Origin: Capniomyces stellatus
Lineage: Eukaryota; Kickxellomycota; Harpellomycetes; Harpellales; Legeriomycetaceae
Length of the DNA stretch: 64,000 bases
Reading direction: 5' to 3'
Assembly (NCBI GenBank): GCA_001661515.1
Contig: LUVW01000035.1
Coordinates: 138,594-202,593 of the forward strand
Shown here: piece after piece, positions 22,435-33,390 of the stretch
Position numbering within the stretch: the first letter of the stretch is position 1
Layout: each line of letters starts with the position of its first letter
The notes under the pieces: generated by a model
Told to the model about the DNA's origin: nothing
The model's database searches: none
Seen by the model: the letters and a program-made list of their open reading frames with translations, nothing else
Position numbers and translations under genes: made by a program

Positions 22435-25400
22435 TCACAGACTAAAAGTCGAAACAAGATCAACGGCCAAACGATTAACAGAGCGACAAAACAAGGCAAA
22501 GCGAGCAGTATTTGAATTAGTACTGGAAGAACGAAACGAGTCTAAAGAAAGCAGAACTGTAAGAGTAGAATTTAACGACGCACAATAATCGACAACTGAA
22601 CCAGACGTGGTTTGAGCATTTAATGGGAAAGATTGGTGCAAGGCAATCAACCTAGAAACCAAAGACCTAAGAAGAACACGGTCAAGAGGACCAACATCCA
22701 ACACACCACATTCAACGTCAAACAAATCAACCCCCGAACTCTGAACCTGCTTTGCAACAACAACAACAACAGACACAAACAAAAACAAAGCAGAGTACTG
22801 ATGACTATCAGAAACAACCAAAGTAGCCAAAGAATTGACCAAAGAACTGGCCAGAATATCCAGAACATCCCCGCAAGGACAGTCGCCAACTGCTGGGGTA
22901 GATACCAGTTGGTAAACAAGATGGTAAACTAACTGAAGATGGACATCAAGAAGGCTAGAGTCAACTGGAGCAGTGCGGTACAGAAGCGACAAAGCGCTAA
23001 CCACCTCACCCACACACGCAACACCAACAGCTTTAGAACTGAAAAGGTTGCCAATATCACCACCAATTAACGCCACCGCAAAGCACAGGCAAACACACAT
23101 CCCGTCATCCCATTGGCCCAAATTCTTCTCCATCAACCGCCCAACCCAACCACCCCGCAAATCCGCCCCTGAACACCCACTCGCTACCTCCATTGCGCCC
23201 AGGTAGTCCCGCTGCTCCACCAAGTACTCGTACGCCTCACCCACCCTCCCCAGCCCAACCAGCAGCCCCGCAACCACACTCGCATTTTCACTCGGCTTTC
23301 TTCTCCTGGCCCTCTCCACTACCTGCCCAGCCTTCACCCTAAACTCTCCACTGTCAGCCGCCGCATACCCGCAAAGTTCCACCAGCTCACCAACCAACTC
23401 TCCACTCTCACCAGCCTTTTTCTCTTTCTCTTTCTCTTTCTCTTTCTCTTTCTCCTCCTTATTCTGATCCTGATCTCTGCTGGTATGTTGTCTTGCTATT
23501 TTCACAAACTTCTGTACCAACTGTCTTCTCTTGCGCTCCATTCCGCTCCCCACCACTACTGACTCAGCCTCCATCCGCCTCATTATATACACCTCCACGC
23601 TATCTTTCAAAAATCCCTCACTCTCAACACACTTACTCTCCTTGCTTGCTTCAACCCTAAAATCTGATCCCACCAAATTCGCCTCAACGCTCCAGCAATA
23701 CACTACTTGGTCCTCCCCTCCCGAATAAACCAATTCTGTCTTGCTACTTTCCCCCCCCACTACATACACACAGCTTGTAACATATCCAACATGCCCCCTA
23801 AACTCTCCAATCCTTTTACAACATGTACCATCTGTACCATTTGTACCATCATTTACTTTTATTTCCCACACTGTACATTTTCCATCGTGGCTCCCTGAAA
23901 CCAGTCTCAGCCTCTCCACACCATCACCATCAATGTTGCTGTTGCTGTTACTGTTGACTAACTGTGGACTAAACGACAAGTCTGAAATCGCTCGTTTATG
24001 ACCCACCAACTCGGCCACTTTGACTGCTGTTTTTTCTATTATTCTGTACACTTGAATTAGTCCTGATTTCGTTCCTACTCCAAAGTATACACTACCAGTA
24101 CCTACATTTGTACCTACACCTGTACCTACACTTTTGCTTTTCTTGTACCGTACAGCTCGAATCACTGATATCTTTGATCCCCTCAACTCGTTTGTTCTCC
24201 CCACTTGTTCCATTTCCTCAATTCTTCCTCTTCTTTTCTCCTTTTCTTTATCTGTTTTTTTTTTGTTGTTTTCCTTGAATATTTTTATTTCTCCATTCAT
24301 GTATCCTACAATAAACATTTCTTCTTCTTCTTCTTCTTCTTCTTTTTCCAACTCTTCTTCTTTTTCTTCTTTTGGCTTGTCCAGTTCACCGCCTTTTGTT
24401 TCTATGCTCTCAAAACAACAAATCCTGTTTTCTTTTCCTCCTTGTTCCCTTTCTACTTCCAATTCATCACCGTTCCTTCTTCTTTTTCTTCCCACATTTC
24501 TGTTTTCTCCTCTACTTTTATTTTCTCCAAATCCGCACAATTGCCTTGTTTCCATCTTCACTCTACTGCCACTACTTTTGTCTTTTCCTTTTCCAACTCT
24601 TTTCTCCTTGTTTTTCTCTTTTTTTATTATTGTCCCAAAAACATTTCCATTCACATCGCTTGAAACTAAACAATACCCTTCCGACTTTTCTACTTTCTTT
24701 TCTTCCTTCTTTTCCTCCTTTACATCTTTCTTTTCTTCTTTCTTTTTGCTTGTTACTAACGCATTATACGACTCTAATAACTCTTCAAATCCTATTTCTT
24801 TATCTCTTTTATCTCCCCTTTTATCAACATTACCACCACTGACATTTTCATTTTCATTCTCTTTATTGTCCTGGCCAAACAATATGTTTTCTCGTACCCA
24901 AAACAGTCCATTGATGCTTCCTGTATGTTTTGTCTTTACCATAACCGTGTCCTCACCCTCTCCCATCATCACTACACTCACTATCCCTGTTTCACTCCCA
25001 ACTGCAACTTGTCCTACTTTTTCGTCTTTGTCTATTGGCTTCACCTTCAGACTTGTTATTTTGCCCCCTATTCCTCTCCAGTACTGCCGGCTCTTTTGCT
25101 CATAATCCTCGTCATACACTCGTTTGTACTGTTTATGTTCCCACACCCGCATCACCCCATCACCACTACCGATTGCCAGCTCTATATTCCCAAACTCTTC
25201 CCTCTTTACCTCCTCAATCCTGTACACGTGACCCCCAATCGTGTCTATCCAGCTCACTAATGTCCGGTTTTCCGCCTCGTACTTTTTTATTGTTCTGTCC
25301 AGCGACACCCCCCAAACCCCCTTTGTCCCTCCCCCCACCTTCCCCCCAACCATCTGAAACACCATTCTTTTACCCTTGTTCCCCCCACTGCTCGTCAGCT

Positions 25401-26553
25401 CTCCCCTCTCCTCAATCTCCAATCCATCTTTACCCTCCTTCATCCCATAAACCCGTGTCTGCCCTCCATGTCCGCCAACCCACACCTCGTCCTTTTGCTT
25501 CCCAACAAACAAACAAACAAACCCATTTTCCCTCCCTCCACTCATCCCCGCACCCTCCACCTTTATCTTTGCTATCTCCCCGCTGCTCTCCACATCAAAC
25601 ACCCGAACACTCATATCCTTGCTGCTGCTACTCACCACCTCAAACCTCCTCTTTCCATCCCCCTCCATCTTTCTCATCAATATCCCAATATCGTTTATTT
25701 CCCCCATATGCCCCACCATCTGCCGGTACATCGTTATCTGCCCGCTGTTTCCCACCTCAAACACTACTATCTTTCCGTTTTGGTACCCTGCTGCAAACAT
25801 CAACTTCCCTCCCACCCTCTCCCCAACCGCTCTTATCACCAACACCGCAGACGTATACAGCTGCGTCTTGCTGTACCTCTTGCCCCTGCCCCTGCCTCCA
25901 CCCCGTTTACCCTCAACTCCCATACTCTTGCTCTTACTTTTGCTCTTGCCTCCATTTACTTCCCCCAACTCTCCCCCTTCTCTTTTGCACACCACTATCA
26001 CCCCGCTCTTATCCCCAGATACCACATACTCCCCTCCCCCCAATAGCCCTATCGACAGCACCCCCGTCTTGTGCTGCTCATGCATATCTATCTCCACCAA
26101 CTCGCCAACCGACCACACCTTCACCTTATTATCCATCGCCCCGCTCGCCACTATCGCATTCCCAAACCGCGAACTCCATCCCAAATCTCCATCCGCTCCT
26201 CTCTTTTCATTACTACTCTCCGTGTTTCTCCAATTCTCCCTTACATTGCAGCTGTCAACACACGTTACCCTTTGTGAATGCCCTCCCAGCACCTTTAGCA
26301 GCCTTAATTCCTCTCCATCCATCACTATCAAATTATTTCTTCCCCCGTACACTAACAATGTTTTTATCTCTTTACAAGCCGATGCACTTCCCCCTTCCAT
26401 ACTTTCCTCACCCACTTCCCCCTTCTCCTCCTTCTCCTCCTCTCCTCTTCCCCCCTCAACTCCCTCAGCTCCCTCCAACCCTTCCTCCCATTCGACTACA
26501 GTCGAGATTGACGAGCTGTACCAATTTGGTGCTGGCGGATACGCAAACTCCAT
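22435..26553 (-). CDS. Gemin5-like WD40 protein
   Basis: Single-exon gene, 1372 residues. The ATG at 26553 gives MEFAYPPAPNWYSSS, matching the short PPSPNWY leader of Gemin5, whose Trp/Tyr contact snRNA. WD40 repeats fill the first ~1000 residues (GGHSQRVTCVDS, SGAMDNKVKVWSVGEL, VSGDKSGVIVVCKREGG, SSSKDMSVRVFDVES, SGSHDGKCTVWEIKV, YSGGEDQVVYCWSVEANL), as in the twin propellers of Gemin5. Lys/Glu-rich low-complexity inserts lie between blades. The C-terminal ~300 residues are helical and TPR-like (VGRVGEAYEYLVEQRDYLGAMEVAS is split by charged turns), as in the dimerisation module. Gemin5 delivers pre-snRNAs to the SMN complex by reading the Sm site and cap. A Utp13/TBL3-type protein is the main alternative. 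The absence of introns over 4.1 kb is unusual here. Confidence 0.7.
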   Translation of the reverse strand: MEFAYPPAPNWYSSSISTVVEWEEGLEGAEGVEGGRGEEEKEEKGEVGEESMEGGSASACKEIKTLLVYGGRNNLIVMDGEELRLLKVLGGHSQRVTCVDSCNVRENWRNTESSNEKRGADGDLGWSSRFGNAIVASGAMDNKVKVWSVGELVEIDMHEQHKTGVLSIGLLGGGEYVVSGDKSGVIVVCKREGGELGEVNGGKSKSKSKSMGVEGKRGGGRGRGKRYSKTQLYTSAVLVIRAVGERVGGKLMFAAGYQNGKIVVFEVGNSGQITMYRQMVGHMGEINDIGILMRKMEGDGKRRFEVVSSSSKDMSVRVFDVESSGEIAKIKVEGAGMSGGRENGFVCLFVGKQKDEVWVGGHGGQTRVYGMKEGKDGLEIEERGELTSSGGNKGKRMVFQMVGGKVGGGTKGVWGVSLDRTIKKYEAENRTLVSWIDTIGGHVYRIEEVKREEFGNIELAIGSGDGVMRVWEHKQYKRVYDEDYEQKSRQYWRGIGGKITSLKVKPIDKDEKVGQVAVGSETGIVSVVMMGEGEDTVMVKTKHTGSINGLFWVRENILFGQDNKENENENVSGGNVDKRGDKRDKEIGFEELLESYNALVTSKKKEEKKDVKEEKKEEKKVEKSEGYCLVSSDVNGNVFGTIIKKEKNKEKRVGKGKDKSSGSRVKMETRQLCGFGENKSRGENRNVGRKRRRNGDELEVEREQGGKENRICCFESIETKGGELDKPKEEKEEELEKEEEEEEEEMFIVGYMNGEIKIFKENNKKKTDKEKEKRRGRIEEMEQVGRTNELRGSKISVIRAVRYKKSKSVGTGVGTNVGTGSVYFGVGTKSGLIQVYRIIEKTAVKVAELVGHKRAISDLSFSPQLVNSNSNSNIDGDGVERLRLVSGSHDGKCTVWEIKVNDGTNGTDGTCCKRIGEFRGHVGYVTSCVYVVGGESSKTELVYSGGEDQVVYCWSVEANLVGSDFRVEASKESKCVESEGFLKDSVEVYIMRRMEAESVVVGSGMERKRRQLVQKFVKIARQHTSRDQDQNKEEKEKEKEKEKEKKAGESGELVGELVELCGYAAADSGEFRVKAGQVVERARRRKPSENASVVAGLLVGLGRVGEAYEYLVEQRDYLGAMEVASGCSGADLRGGWVGRLMEKNLGQWDDGMCVCLCFAVALIGGDIGNLFSSKAVGVACVGEVVSALSLLYRTAPVDSSLLDVHLQLVYHLVYQLVSTPAVGDCPCGDVLDILASSLVNSLATLVVSDSHQYSALFLFVSVVVVVAKQVQSSGVDLFDVECGVLDVGPLDRVLLRSLVSRLIALHQSFPLNAQTTSGSVVDYCASLNSTLTVLLSLDSFRSSSTNSNTARFALFCRSVNRLAVDLVSTFSL

Positions 26554-28138
26554 TTTACCAACAGCCCTTTTAGTACCCACAGTTCGCTTTCTTGCTCCAC
26601 TATATTTGCAATTGTCTTTTTGCCCAGCCAAAAAATCAAACCCGTTACCACCAAAATCTTTAAACCAAAAAAAAATTAAAAAAAAAGTATAGTGAAACTG
26701 ATCAATCTGAACAATCTACTATTGAAGCAAAGTAATTAGAGCAATAAAAACATAAACAATAATCTTATTGGCAAATTAAAATCTTGAAAGGGAATTTTTT
26801 TGATTCAACCAACTCTTCATTTGTTTTTTTTGTACCAATAACATCAACAGTGATTTGCAAGATTAATTGTTGCCCGTTTGAAAAAACTAATTAGTAATAA
26901 AATCCAAGTAACACGGGTTTATGATTTATACTACGCTCCGATCCTTCAACTCTTTCTACTCTTGCTCTTTCGAGTTTCCAGTATTATTACTGTCTCGTCG
27001 ATTGCCTGCAGCCTTCCCAACTAGTCTCAATAACAAAACAGACAATCAGAATCATCTTCATATTTATATATTCTAGAGCTCAAATCATCTATACTTTTTC
27101 AGAATATACAAACCGTATACCAACAAACAAACAAAATAAATACGAAATAAACAATAAAACGTTAAAGACATCAAGGTATTAAAAAGCATTATAGGCAGTT
27201 TAGACATACAGTTAATCAATTCAACAATTAGCCAAAATCATCGCAATCTATCTTGTGTTTTTCTTTTCTACTAAATGTGCCTTTTTTTTCTTTCTTTTTA
27301 CTGCTTCAACGTCTGTTTATCTAGTGGCCTCTATAGGCGAAGCAGATATATGATCGTTTGAGAGTCAACTCCAGTTTCATTTCTTTACTTTGTGTATATT
27401 GATTGTCACAACCAATTTTGATTTTTGTATTCACTTTATTCCAAAGTTGCCAAATGTGTTGGTTAACGAGCTTCGGTTGAAAGATGGTGGATTTTTAATT
27501 TGCTATAATACCATTAATTTCTGCAGCACATATTTGGCTCCGCTTCTGCCACAATCTTCCTTTAATTAGTATCATTATATAAACTCACTTATTTTCAATC
27601 TCAATGGAGCAATCTTACATTCAAAACAGAAGGGAAGCAAAAGCAGAAAAACAAAGTCAAGCTCTTGTCTTTTTTGTATTGCATTCATAAAATAACACCG
27701 CAAACTTCTGTAATCAAATTTGGATCTTTTAACAACAAAGAGACTTCCACCACTTTCCCTCCTCCCTCCTCCCCCATCCCTCTCTCCCCGCCTTGTCAAA
27801 TAACTCGTCAAGCACGCCACTCGCCTGGTGTTTTACCCTTGTTAATACTTTTGCATCTATACAAACTTGTTGCTCAAAGCGCCACAAACACACTTGACTC
27901 CACGAATTCCTTAATACATGTTTTTTTTTTAAAAACGATTTTTTTCTACCCTCTATAACCTTCATTTGCTTTTTAAACTTTGATATACTTTACATTGATT
28001 ATTTATAATTATTCATTTTTATATTTCACTTATTTACATTTTTATACATACGGAAACAAAGCGTCCGTAGCAATATAGCATTAGGAGTCGGAGTGAGCAA
28101 TTAATAGACATTATACAAATAGACATAAAACACATGAA
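26554..28138. other. Intergenic, 1.6 kb, divergent promoter region
   Basis: Lies between the divergently transcribed Gemin5-like (-) and zinc-finger (+) genes. A/T-rich, with no gene recognised. A Pro/Ser-containing open frame around 27665-27958 has no ATG-supported homology. Confidence 0.45.
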
Positions 28139-29161
28139 ATGGCTGAAGAACTCATTTCTTTCCCAAGCAAAGCGGAAGCAAAAGGCTACCTGTTCAGCCA
28201 ATCAATAAAACAAGGCAAAAAGTACAAAATCTCGCACAGCGACACAAAGCGTCTATACGCAAAGTGCCAAGAACCCGATTGCGACTTCAAGCTGAACTTC
28301 CGCAGACGCAAAGACACTAGATTCTACGTCATCAAAGCCGACGACCACAACTGCTCCGGAAAGCCACCAATAATAAAAACCGAATGGGTCACCGCCGCCC
28401 TTGCCGACTTTCACCAAGATATCTCCAACCTCAAAACCAAAGATGGAATCAAAATCCTCAAACGAAAGTACGGTGTCGAAACTTCGTACTACAGTGTCTA
28501 CAAAGGCCTCAAGGCTCTTGACTCGGCCAAAAACGCATGTAAACCTGATAAACCAACCCCCAAACAGCCAAAATCCCCCAAAACTCCTCCCGCCAAAAAA
28601 CTAAAAACCAAATCCCCCACAGCCAGCGATACTCCCGACCACTTGCCCGAACCGTCTGCCGAAACCTCCCAGCAAACAACTACTCAGTCTACTGAAACTT
28701 CAAAACTACCCAAAGGCCCTGCCGCCAAAAAAACCAAGGCCCCCAAAACCGTCAAGGCCCCAAAACCCGTCAAAACCCCATCAAAAAAAGATCCAAGCTC
28801 CACAAACAACACCACTATCGACGACGTCAAGCCAGCTATAGTCCCTGGAACTAACGACACCAACCCTCCTAAACCCCCAGTAGCTAAAAAAGCCAATACA
28901 CCAAAAGCTCTACCAAAACTAAACGATAGCCAAGGCCAAAATGAAAGTCAGAATCAGAGTCAAAATGAAGGCCAAAATCAAGGCCAAAACCAAATCTCAC
29001 CTATAGGCTGCTCCAACCAAGAAGTCGAATCAAACATAAAACCAAGTGCCAAAGTTGTCAAGCTTTCTAAAAAGGCGATTGATAAGGCTGCAAAAGCAAC
29101 CAAAAACAATACAGCAAAGACCACCAGTCCACACACAAAAACTAGCATCCAAAAGAGCTAG
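28139..29161 (+). CDS. Orphan MULE/FAR1-type zinc-finger protein with disordered tail
   Basis: Single-exon, 340 residues, starting MAEELISFPSKAEAKGYL. Residues ~5-80 look like the WRKY/GCM-like zinc finger found at the N-terminus of Mutator-like transposases and FAR1/FLYWCH proteins: KQGKKYKISHSDTKRLYAKC, EPDCDFKLNFR, FYVIKADDHNCSG. Putative ligands are Cys45 and Cys50 (C-x4-C) and the H-x-C pair HNC. Residues 81-130 form a second small helical segment (ILKRKYGVETSYYSVYKGLK) typical of the region just before a MULE transposase core. No transposase DDE core follows. Instead the tail is a Lys/Pro/Ala-rich disordered chain with repeated NQSQNEGQNQGQNQ. This suggests a domesticated DNA-binding remnant that may act in transcription. 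The fold call is moderate; the function is inference. Confidence 0.6.
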   Translation: MAEELISFPSKAEAKGYLFSQSIKQGKKYKISHSDTKRLYAKCQEPDCDFKLNFRRRKDTRFYVIKADDHNCSGKPPIIKTEWVTAALADFHQDISNLKTKDGIKILKRKYGVETSYYSVYKGLKALDSAKNACKPDKPTPKQPKSPKTPPAKKLKTKSPTASDTPDHLPEPSAETSQQTTTQSTETSKLPKGPAAKKTKAPKTVKAPKPVKTPSKKDPSSTNNTTIDDVKPAIVPGTNDTNPPKPPVAKKANTPKALPKLNDSQGQNESQNQSQNEGQNQGQNQISPIGCSNQEVESNIKPSAKVVKLSKKAIDKAAKATKNNTAKTTSPHTKTSIQKS

Positions 29162-29744
29162 AACCAAAAAAAGGACTAGAGCTCAGATGGCTAGAGCGCA
29201 AAATGGCAGACAACGACACTTTAGCTACGCACCATAAATTGCTGACACTGCCAGTACTTGGAAATTATTCCTCGCGTGTTATAAACCCATTCCCAATTAT
29301 TTTTTTCTTGTAATAGGCGCCAAGTCACTTTACATTTTCTGTATTTCCAAACTTTCCATAATTTTCTAATCTTTTTACTCTTTCCATTTTTCTTTACTTT
29401 TCAATACCATTCCATGCCCTTTTTTTTTCACATTACTATTTTGCAGTTTTAACTGTTTCACAACAACCAAACCATACTAAATTTACTATTTACAATCTAT
29501 TCTTGGTTACACTGTTGTTTGTCCAGCCCTGTACTTTGTTTTACTCAACTTTTTATTCTTTCTAAACCATATTATTAAAAAAAAGAACAAAAAAACATCA
29601 ACAGCAACAACTAATGCCATACATTAAAAAAGAAAATCGCCCACCAAATAAATAAACAATGATAATAATAGGCGTCAAGCAGCAATGATTTGACTGTCAA
29701 TATCCACCTTGTCAATCCAAGCAGCCAATTAGCGAGCAGGTCAA
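29162..29744. other. Intergenic between convergent genes
   Basis: T-rich then A-rich 3' flanks of the zinc-finger gene (+) and SED5 (-). No gene is seen. Confidence 0.5.
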
Positions 29745-31453
29745 CTATGCAAACAGCACAAAACCAAACACTGTGATTATCAGTATCAAAAATATCTTTA
29801 TCATTAGCCATCGATTCGACGTCAACCCCGAGTAGTACGACAGCAGCTCGCTATGGGCATTTGAGACATTCATCTCCACATCCTCTATTTGCGCGTCTAT
29901 TCTCTGCACCACATCGCGTTGCTCTGAAACCATATGTGCCAACTGCTGGAATATTCCTCCTAGCTCTGCTATCGTCGACTCTATCGCCCCAACCGCCTCA
30001 GTTCGGCTGTTCAGGTACGCACTCTATTCCCCATTTATAGCGCAGTTAGTATCCCTTTCTTATTCTTTTTATCCAAACACATTTTCTTTTTTTTGCAAAA
30101 AAATAAATTATTATTGCAATATTTAATATCCCAATATCAGCAATAACAGTAAGAAAAATAAATCATGCCATGTATTTCGCCACTTACCTCTTGCTCTTGT
30201 TGTAGTAGTAATTGCTGCGTTTGGTTCTGCTCAAAGTCTGGAAATGACAGTGCCACGAAATCTTCCTTTTCTTTTTCTTCAACCATTTGTGCATTTGACA
30301 TCCCATACTGGGGCTTTCTTTGCGTCATGTACGAAGAGCTTTCTAATTTATCAATTACACAGTTGAGTTTTCGCATTATTACCAATACTATTCGTCTTTT
30401 ATTCATTCCTTGACCCAATTCACTGCAGCTGCTTGCTTTTATTTACCTGGAAATCCCATGTTGCTCGACTGGTTTCCTGCGTACAACTTTTCCCGTCTAC
30501 TACTTGACTCTTTAAGGTTCTACTCGATCAAGCATAAGTATTAGTTAATGTAAAAATAAAGAAAATCAAGCATCTTTTCCCTATTTCAATAAAAAACAAA
30601 CAAACATCTTTTGCCTCCCCCTCCTCCCCCACTTCATTCTATCAACAATTATTTTGTTATTTATCTATTAAATACTCTGAATCTCACCTCTCTTCTAATT
30701 TCCAAAACTCCCTTGAACGAATTGCTTGTGCTAGCCAGCTTTGACTGCAGCAAAAAAACCACACTAGAGTTGTGCTGTGTAATCTGTGCCCCGCCATTGT
30801 TTTGGCTATTCACAAATCTTTGCAATTCAGATATGTGTGTGTTTATCTGTGCTATTCTCTGGTTCACTTGTTTTGTCAACCTCTACATCAGAATTTCAAT
30901 TGTGTTGCATTACACCATTAGTACCATTAATACAACTATTTGTCAGGTCATCAATCCAATCCAACTCTAATTTATTGCCATTTATTCTTGCTCTCCTTAC
31001 ATTTATCTGAACCGAGTAATCTTCAAACACCGTCCTTTTCCTTGACACTATATAATTCACAATACAGCCAAAGTTAGTCTCTATCAAACTCATCCCTTTT
31101 ACATTTGCTTATTCACTCACAACTCATCTGCTCCACCCACCACTTTAATCAAATCTAAACTGTTTGTTTACACTCCCAGACTTACATATCGCCAATTCTT
31201 CCAGCGCCAGTGTTGTATCGTGGATTTCTTTTGCTATTAACTTTGCTTTTCTAGGAAACTCGCTTCTGCTTTCTTTCGAGATGGCCTTCTCGTTTCCATC
31301 CAAACCAGTATTTTTTCCATCAACCCCCAATGCTCCTCCCTCAAACCCCACACCCTTGCCCTTCATCGATTTCTGCCGTTTGCGCAGTGCATTTGATATC
31401 GAATGAAACTCTGCCGTTCTATCATTTAAATCTTTTGTTTTAATTCTCGACAT
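29745..31453 (-). CDS. SED5: Golgi Qa-SNARE syntaxin-5/Sed5
   Basis: Six exons: 31453-31186, 31047-31001, 30882-30688, 30519-30447, 30342-30188 and 30023-29745; all junctions GT-AG and in phase, 338 residues. Sed5 is the t-SNARE for ER-to-Golgi and intra-Golgi fusion, pairing with Bos1, Bet1, Sec22 or Ykt6/Gos1/Sft1. It has the N-terminal DLNDRTAEFHSI peptide (the DRTxEF Sly1-binding motif), a three-helix Habc domain (AKLIAKEIHDTTLALEELA, LSRKRTVFEDY, LTKQVNQRIAQINTHI), the NLKESSSRREK linker and a SNARE helix. The SNARE helix contains AVGAIESTIAELGGIFQQLA with its central Gln, then MVSEQRDVVQRIDAQIEDVE. It ends in one C-terminal membrane anchor (WLMIKIFLILIITVFGFVLF). Length equals the yeast protein (340). 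Confidence 0.93.
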
Positions 31454-33390
31454 CTTGCTTACTTTTATGTCGTTTCCCCTAATCCTATTATATGACCCTT
31501 TAATTATATTGCTGCTGTTATCAATGTGTTGTTGCAGACTTCCTCCTTCTGCTCAGAGTTGATTAGAAAAATACAAAACCACCCTCTATTTCCAAGTGTT
31601 CTAAGCCAGCTAACCTAAATCTAATTTCGATACCGTAAATATTACCTCTAGTTCTCGCTTTTTTTTTTTTTACTGTTTTTATTTCTTTTTCCATTCTTCA
31701 CTTTATACTTTTTACTTTTTACTTTTTAATTTGCTGTTGCTGTTGCAACTTCAACAATTACACTTTATTTTCCAAATTAATCTCGCCCAATTTCTACTGG
31801 CTGCTGTCCATCATTTCCAAATATTAACGGAGATGTTAATACAATTCAACTCGAATTTAGAGTTCAATTTGCATTGCTTATTAAGTCACATCGCGAGTCG
31901 AGAGTACGCGGCTTTAATAAAATTAATAGTAAAATATTCCACTGACTAAAGAAAAAACACCAAGACATCCTCTCTCTTGGTCTTGCTTTGGCCTTGAACC
32001 ATCAAGCCAAATTATTCGACCAAAAATATCACTATCTATAATAACAAACCGAGTAAATGAAAACAAAAATATGTAAACACCAGAACGCACTAGATCAAAT
32101 ATGGATGACTGGTGTATGTATGTTGAGCTTTGTGGTGCCACTATACTGTTTAGCTTTACAACCACAAAACCAACAAGTGTCAAAAGGGTGTTTGTCAAAA
32201 AGGCGTATAAACTTGCCAACGTACTTTTAGACCTTGTAGCTGAATACTAATTGACACAAAGTGTCGTTTCACTAGAGGGGGAGAAAGATATATAAAGTAT
32301 ATTTGTTTTCAAATTTAACATTTATCTCCAACTTTGTCACACCATATATTTCGGAAATACAGTATTCCAGACAGCTTGAGGGTAGCAGAGTACTTTACAG
32401 GATCCAAATAATAATAATAATAATAACGTGGCACCAATTTCTTTTCCAACACCACCAGAGCTAGTATGGAACACTAAATCATTGGCAACCTAAAGCCAAG
32501 TCCCAGAAAGTGAAATATTAGTGAAAAGTTTAAAGCTAGATTTATGTATTTTAAAAGGTAATTGAAATGGTTATATGCGATGCTTTATATATAACACAGA
32601 GGTTATTATCAAATATTTTTACCTATAGAAAACCAAGTCTCAAATAGGGGACTGTACGTAGCACAACATTGGTCTTTTTTTATATAATGCGAGGTTCTAT
32701 AAATAAGTCGTACGCTTACGTTTGTGATAATCAAAATATAATTATAAACCATCGATACTTTGAATTTATTTGGTAACCAAGAGAAACCTATTACATTTTA
32801 AAAGTAACAGGGCTTGGGAGTATATTGTTTGCGTGTTAGTAGCCGATTATGTAGAACAGCGTTAAAGTTAATAGTTTTAGCAGAAGTTGTATACACATTG
32901 GACTGGCGAGCAGCTTTGGATTTGTAATGTATCCGTAATACTTGGGTTTACATGCAACGAAATTAGGCGTAAACTATGTGGGAGCCATCGATATTATGAC
33001 AAATCGATTACTTGATAAATTGAATTCCAAATTAAGAAGCACAATTTTATTAAAAAAAAAAAATCGAAAGGACGAATTTTTTTAAGCATAGCGTTGACTA
33101 TACATCACAACATGGTGGTGAGTAATGATGGTGTAGTAACGTTTCTTTATTTCTCGCTTATACATCCATACGCTCTAGACGATTCCCTTTTTAAAGGCTG
33201 ATCCAGCCTAATCCAGAAAAAAATAAAACTTGGAAAAAAAAACTCTTCAGTTTCGAATTGTGGATTTTTTTTTTTATGATATTTTTAGTTATTTTAATCG
33301 TATAAAACAATAAATGTGTGAACAAATCTAGACAAAAGTATCATCAATTCATAGAATAGCAACAAAAGGAAAAAAAAGGCATTATACATC
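31454..33390. other. Intergenic, 1.9 kb
   Basis: A/T-rich. On the minus strand at about 32240-32025 an open stretch encodes a hydrophobic peptide (LYAFLTNTLLTLVGFVVVKL then SGVYIFLFSFTRFVII) with no ATG. It could be an internal exon of a small membrane protein, but no partner exons were found. A TATA-like TATAAAAC at 33301 lies about 90 nt before the tyrosinase ATG. Confidence 0.4.

Noticed and set aside
24134..26692. Several long plus-strand open frames opposite the Gemin5-like gene
   Set aside because: They are Pro/Ser/Phe-rich mirror frames of the WD40 gene, whose own frame shows clear family motifs.
31923..32219. Minus-strand 98-codon hydrophobic frame
   Set aside because: It has no ATG and I could not find joining exons. 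It may be an exon of a small membrane protein but is not supportable.
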